Source of the DNA: Casuarina equisetifolia
Lineage: Eukaryota > Streptophyta > Magnoliopsida > Fagales > Casuarinaceae
Length of the DNA: 64,000 nucleotides
Direction: 5' to 3'
Assembly (NCBI GenBank): GCA_028551475.1
Contig: CM052354.1
Location: forward strand, 30,341,258-30,405,257
The position numbers were made by a program, and so were the translations under genes. Shown here piece by piece: positions 62,601 to 64,000 of the stretch; within the stretch, counting starts at the first letter, position 1; each line of letters starts with the position of its first letter. The notes under the pieces were generated by a model. It searched no databases and was not told the origin of the DNA. It was given only the letters and a program-made list of their open reading frames with translations.

Positions 62601-63508
62601 AAAATAGTTTCAGAGCTGTTCAGTTCAAGGGTCGGTAACAGCTCTTTTATCTCTTATACTTAGTGTGCTTTAAGCAATAGGATTTCGGTTTCCTGAAATT
62701 ACTGAACCAACTATATGTATTTAGACAAGCCCCAGTTTTATAGAAAATGATTTCTCCATTATCTCTAATCCTTAGCCGCTTCACATATCCTTTCGGCTTT
62801 AAAAATGATCCTCCTCTTCCTCTCCTCTCATAGAGTCGCTGCTCCTCTGGTCCTGATTTTGCTATCAGATCCTTTTCTTTGTCACAGCGGGGATCCTTCT
62901 TCTAGCTTCATTGTGATAAAACTTAGGATTATAGGTTAGCTCTACCAATCTGCTGGACCACTAATCTGATATGCGCCAAATGCCCGACCAACATACCAAC
63001 TAACCAGCCGATCCGTGATGTCTGTCAACTTGGATAAAAACCCCACTTCTGATCATTGCAGGTTGGTTGCCAGTCATTACTCGAATGATTGGTAGCTGAT
63101 CCAAGGGTAGGTCTCCGGCCCTTGAAAGTGCAGTTTGGTGATGTCCTCATCAGATGTTGCTTTTTGAAACCCAAGCAGAGATCTATAAGATTTGGACTCC
63201 ATGATTTTTCTATTTCACTGCCATGTTCTTCATTTCAGCTTATTGTATTGTTTACTTTTTCCTTCAAGCCACAGCCTGATTCGAATCAAAATCCCAAAGC
63301 ATCAAATGGTGATGGTGATGCCAAAGTGAAAAGCAATGGTGACACAGAATACGATGGGGACATCACCGACAATCATGATGAACCGGTAAAAGGGTACGAC
63401 GAAATGGGAGAGGAGGATGGCATGGAAACATATGTCAATGGATTACAATTCGAAGATGAAGAGGATATTTATGGGTATGACTACGATAATGGTGAAGATG
63501 ACTACTAA
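50691..63508 (+). CDS. BRF1: TFIIIB subunit BRF1 (TFIIB-related factor), 19 coding exons
   Basis: Exons: 50691-50752, 50836-50917, 52204-52279, 54239-54324, 54407-54483, 55309-55371, 55517-55629, 56147-56226, 56308-56394, 57398-57478, 58470-58619, 58717-58863, 59115-59199, 59302-59420, 60441-60521, 60637-60765, 61360-61440, 61726-61779, 63275-63508. All are GT-AG with matching phases and total 1,887 nt (628 residues). Order: zinc ribbon (1-30), two cyclin repeats (about 55-265, with ASCLYIACR, SMKRDWIQTGRKPSGLCGAA and TLTKRLIEF), a CxH..CxxC motif (298-316), the TBP/TFIIIC-binding Brf1 domain (about 430-550, with GYLNNEEETRFKKIIWEEMN and LSSKINYDVLETLF) and an acidic tail. BRF1 joins TBP and BDP1 to place RNA polymerase III at tRNA and 5S genes in the nucleus. 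Position 4 is Ile where the family normally has the first zinc-binding Cys. The last exon has two possible acceptors six bases apart. Confidence 0.95.
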
Positions 63509-64000
63509 TGTAAGAGTCCATTGTATTCGGAGATTTTAGGTAAAAAGGAGACTCGGAGCCTCTCAAGCTCCCGCCATGTAAATTGCAATCTTTGGTTGCT
63601 CCAACTGAGGTACCAGACAGGTGACATGCATAGATGTTACTCATAGGAGGTTCATAGGATTTCAACGAAGAAGTTATTATATCAGTGGCTTTGGAGATGG
63701 GAATGGAAAGAAATCAGAGATCATTCATAAAGTTATTGAAAGGCCTGACTTGAGCATGGTAACTGACTTGGGAAACAACTGTTCTGAATACAAATATCTT
63801 CAACTCTACTATTCTAGGATGTAAATTGTATTTCTCAGTATTTATCTCTGTAAATTTTTCAATACTTGATAGCTGGTGATTGTATAGTCTTTTGTTTCTA
63901 AATGTGTCACTTTTTTGATAGTTCAGTTAGATTCATCGAAGATTTCCATTTCAATGATAAGGTTCGAGACATTTTGAGTTTTTCTTTACGAAACATATCA
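63509..64000 (+). other. BRF1 3' UTR and downstream flank
   Basis: Sequence after the BRF1 stop codon. No canonical AATAAA was found, but T-rich and AATAC-like elements at about 63835-63870 would serve. The open frames at 63435-63665 (minus) and 63621-63824 (plus) overlap this UTR and are not supported as genes. Confidence 0.45.

Noticed and set aside
63621-63824. 67-codon plus-strand frame after BRF1
   Set aside because: Lies in the BRF1 3' UTR, with no coding features.

Overview
Organism and overall character. This is nuclear DNA of a flowering plant, almost certainly a eudicot. The sequence is strongly AT-rich with long gene-poor stretches, worn Ty1/copia fragments, GT-AG introns and plant-type gene families. 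Long introns (up to about 2 kb) and old intergenic repeats would suit a woody dicot, but the species cannot be named from sequence alone. No bacterial-style operons, CRISPR arrays or ordinary tRNA/rRNA genes were seen.

Layout. 1-8.8 kb: AT-rich DNA with a tRNA-like SINE head (about 1.98 kb), a GC-richer leader-like block (2.23-2.44 kb), a copia RNase H remnant (3.1-3.4 kb), a small minisatellite (6.24-6.39 kb) and a perfect 59-bp direct repeat (6.4 and 7.4 kb). 8,958-10,309 (-): a two-exon His/Pro-rich cell-wall protein of the AGP31 type. 10.3-19.8 kb: no convincing gene, with scattered degenerate repeats of about 175 bp. 19,794-21,506 (-): intronless, GC-rich eIF3d with a telo-box and site II promoter elements. 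22,619-43,259: a direct tandem duplication. Unit 1 is 22,619-32,372 and unit 2 is 32,373-43,259. Each unit carries an intact three-exon bHLH gene (-), a four-unit degenerate repeat array and the last exon of a Raf-like kinase. 42,603-44,859 (-): the complete HT1/RAF-like kinase, whose last exon lies inside unit 2. 46.1-50 kb: degenerate repeats and a copia reverse-transcriptase remnant. 50,691-63,508 (+): BRF1, a TFIIIB subunit, assembled here as 19 coding exons and 628 residues.

How the genes relate. They are independent plant genes rather than a cluster with one job: RNA polymerase III initiation (BRF1), translation initiation (eIF3d), signalling (kinase), transcription control (two bHLHs) and cell wall (AGP31-like). 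The most informative structure is the roughly 10-kb tandem duplication. One breakpoint falls inside intron 2 of the kinase. The event therefore doubled the bHLH gene and left a detached kinase 3' exon (31,725-31,997) about 10.6 kb from the rest of the gene. Two other points stand out: the BRF1 zinc ribbon lacks its first expected cysteine, and a short repeat in one bHLH copy is translated in two different frames.
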